Shown piece after piece: positions 5,125 to 5,522 of a stretch of 5,522 bases of DNA. Source of the DNA: Alphaproteobacteria bacterium UBA6544 (GTDB taxonomy: Bacteria; Pseudomonadota; Alphaproteobacteria; UBA8366); the NCBI GenBank assembly GCA_002434595.1, contig DJKK01000097.1, positions 1 through 5,522 on the forward strand, written 5' to 3'. The translations under genes and the position numbers were made by a program. The notes under the pieces were generated by a model that was given only the letters and a program-made list of their open reading frames with translations, searched no databases and had not been told where the DNA came from. Within the stretch, counting starts at the first letter, position 1; the number at the start of each line of letters is the position of its first letter.

Positions 5125-5522
5125 ATGAGTCTCTACCCACCGCCAATCGAAGTTGAAACGGAAATATGGACCGAAATCCCGGAAAAGTATCGAAAGGCTG
5201 GTGTGCGGAGCGCTTGGGTCGCGGCCAACAAGTTCGGACACGACCCGCACTCCTTTCTAGAGGGTCCCTCCTTCGACCGAGACGGCAATCTCTATGTCGT
5301 CGATATTCCGTTTGGACGTGTCTTCCGGATTTCACCCGACCGCGAATGGACGTTTATCACTGAATACGACGGCGAGCCAAATGGCCTAAAGATTCATAAG
5401 GACGGCCGCATCTTCGTCGCGGACTACAAGCGCGGTATCATGCAGGTCGATCCTACGACCGGTAAGGTCACGCCTTACTGCGAGCGTTGGCGGGTCGAGA
5501 GTTTCAAAGGCGTTAACGACCT
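5125..5522 (+). CDS. SMP-30/gluconolactonase-like (SGL) hydrolase, N-terminal part (3' end outside window)
   Basis: The frame is open from the ATG at 5125 to the window end, giving 132 complete codons of what is normally a protein of about 300 residues. The six-bladed beta-propeller family shows clearly: LEGPSFDRDGNLYVVDIPFG (45-64), with E46 at the place of the conserved metal-binding glutamate of the first blade; EPNGLKIHKDGRIFVADYKRG (84-104) as the next blade; and GVND (129-132), where the family keeps its substrate-binding Asn-Asp. These enzymes are metal-dependent lactonases, opening aldono- or other lactones to hydroxyacids. The remaining metal ligands are beyond the window. AGGAG at 5111-5115, 9 nt upstream, supports the start. 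The gene diverges from the hydrolase-dehydrogenase operon and may be co-regulated with it. A lactonase next to an enolase-superfamily enzyme is a common arrangement in sugar-acid catabolism, but this substrate is unknown. Confidence 0.88.
   Translation, partial: MSLYPPPIEVETEIWTEIPEKYRKAGVRSAWVAANKFGHDPHSFLEGPSFDRDGNLYVVDIPFGRVFRISPDREWTFITEYDGEPNGLKIHKDGRIFVADYKRGIMQVDPTTGKVTPYCERWRVESFKGVND

Noticed and set aside
5117..5128. Mini-frame ATG-CAG-CCA-TGA overlapping the lactonase start codon
   Set aside because: Its ATG is only 1 nt after AGGAG, too close for efficient initiation, and a three-codon frame is easily produced by chance.
4999..5250. 84-residue N-terminal extension of the isochorismatase-family hydrolase
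   Set aside because: It would run through the intergenic region and into the SMP-30-like gene in antisense. The ATG at 4998 has an excellent Shine-Dalgarno and gives the normal family length.

Overview
The window reads as a stretch of a bacterial chromosome with moderately high GC content, most likely proteobacterial and perhaps alphaproteobacterial. That assignment is inferred from codon choice, strong purine-rich ribosome binding sites and the gene families present; no marker gene proves it. Almost all of the window is coding. It holds seven protein genes, two of them cut by the window edges. I see no tRNA, rRNA, insertion sequence or CRISPR array.

Left to right: (1) bases 1-318, plus strand, the C-terminal end of a nitronate monooxygenase-type flavin oxidoreductase. 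(2) Bases 352-2736, minus strand, a two-gene operon: an MFS transporter, then a mandelate racemase/muconate lactonizing (enolase superfamily) enzyme, 12 nt apart. (3) Bases 2875-3393, plus strand, a small, probably exported protein made of four regularly spaced Cys-x9-Cys units. (4) Bases 3402-4998, minus strand, a second two-gene operon: an isochorismatase-family amidohydrolase, then an NAD(P)-dependent beta-hydroxyacid dehydrogenase-like protein with a DUF1932-type C-terminus. (5) Bases 5125-5522, plus strand, the first 132 codons of an SMP-30/gluconolactonase-like hydrolase, cut by the window end. There are two divergent control regions, at 2737-2874 and 4999-5124.

The enzymes together look like a catabolic island for an organic acid, lactone or amide. 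The transporter would import the substrate, the SMP-30 enzyme would open a lactone, the enolase superfamily enzyme would isomerise or dehydrate a carboxylate, the cysteine hydrolase would cleave a C-N bond, and the dehydrogenase would carry out a redox step. The substrate cannot be read from the sequence, and the order of steps is inference.

The least ordinary item is the Cys-x9-Cys repeat protein. It has eight cysteines in four pairs with identical spacing and a unit period of 32-33 residues, behind a likely signal peptide, and it sits alone between the two catabolic operons. A near-consensus sigma-54 promoter lies upstream of it.
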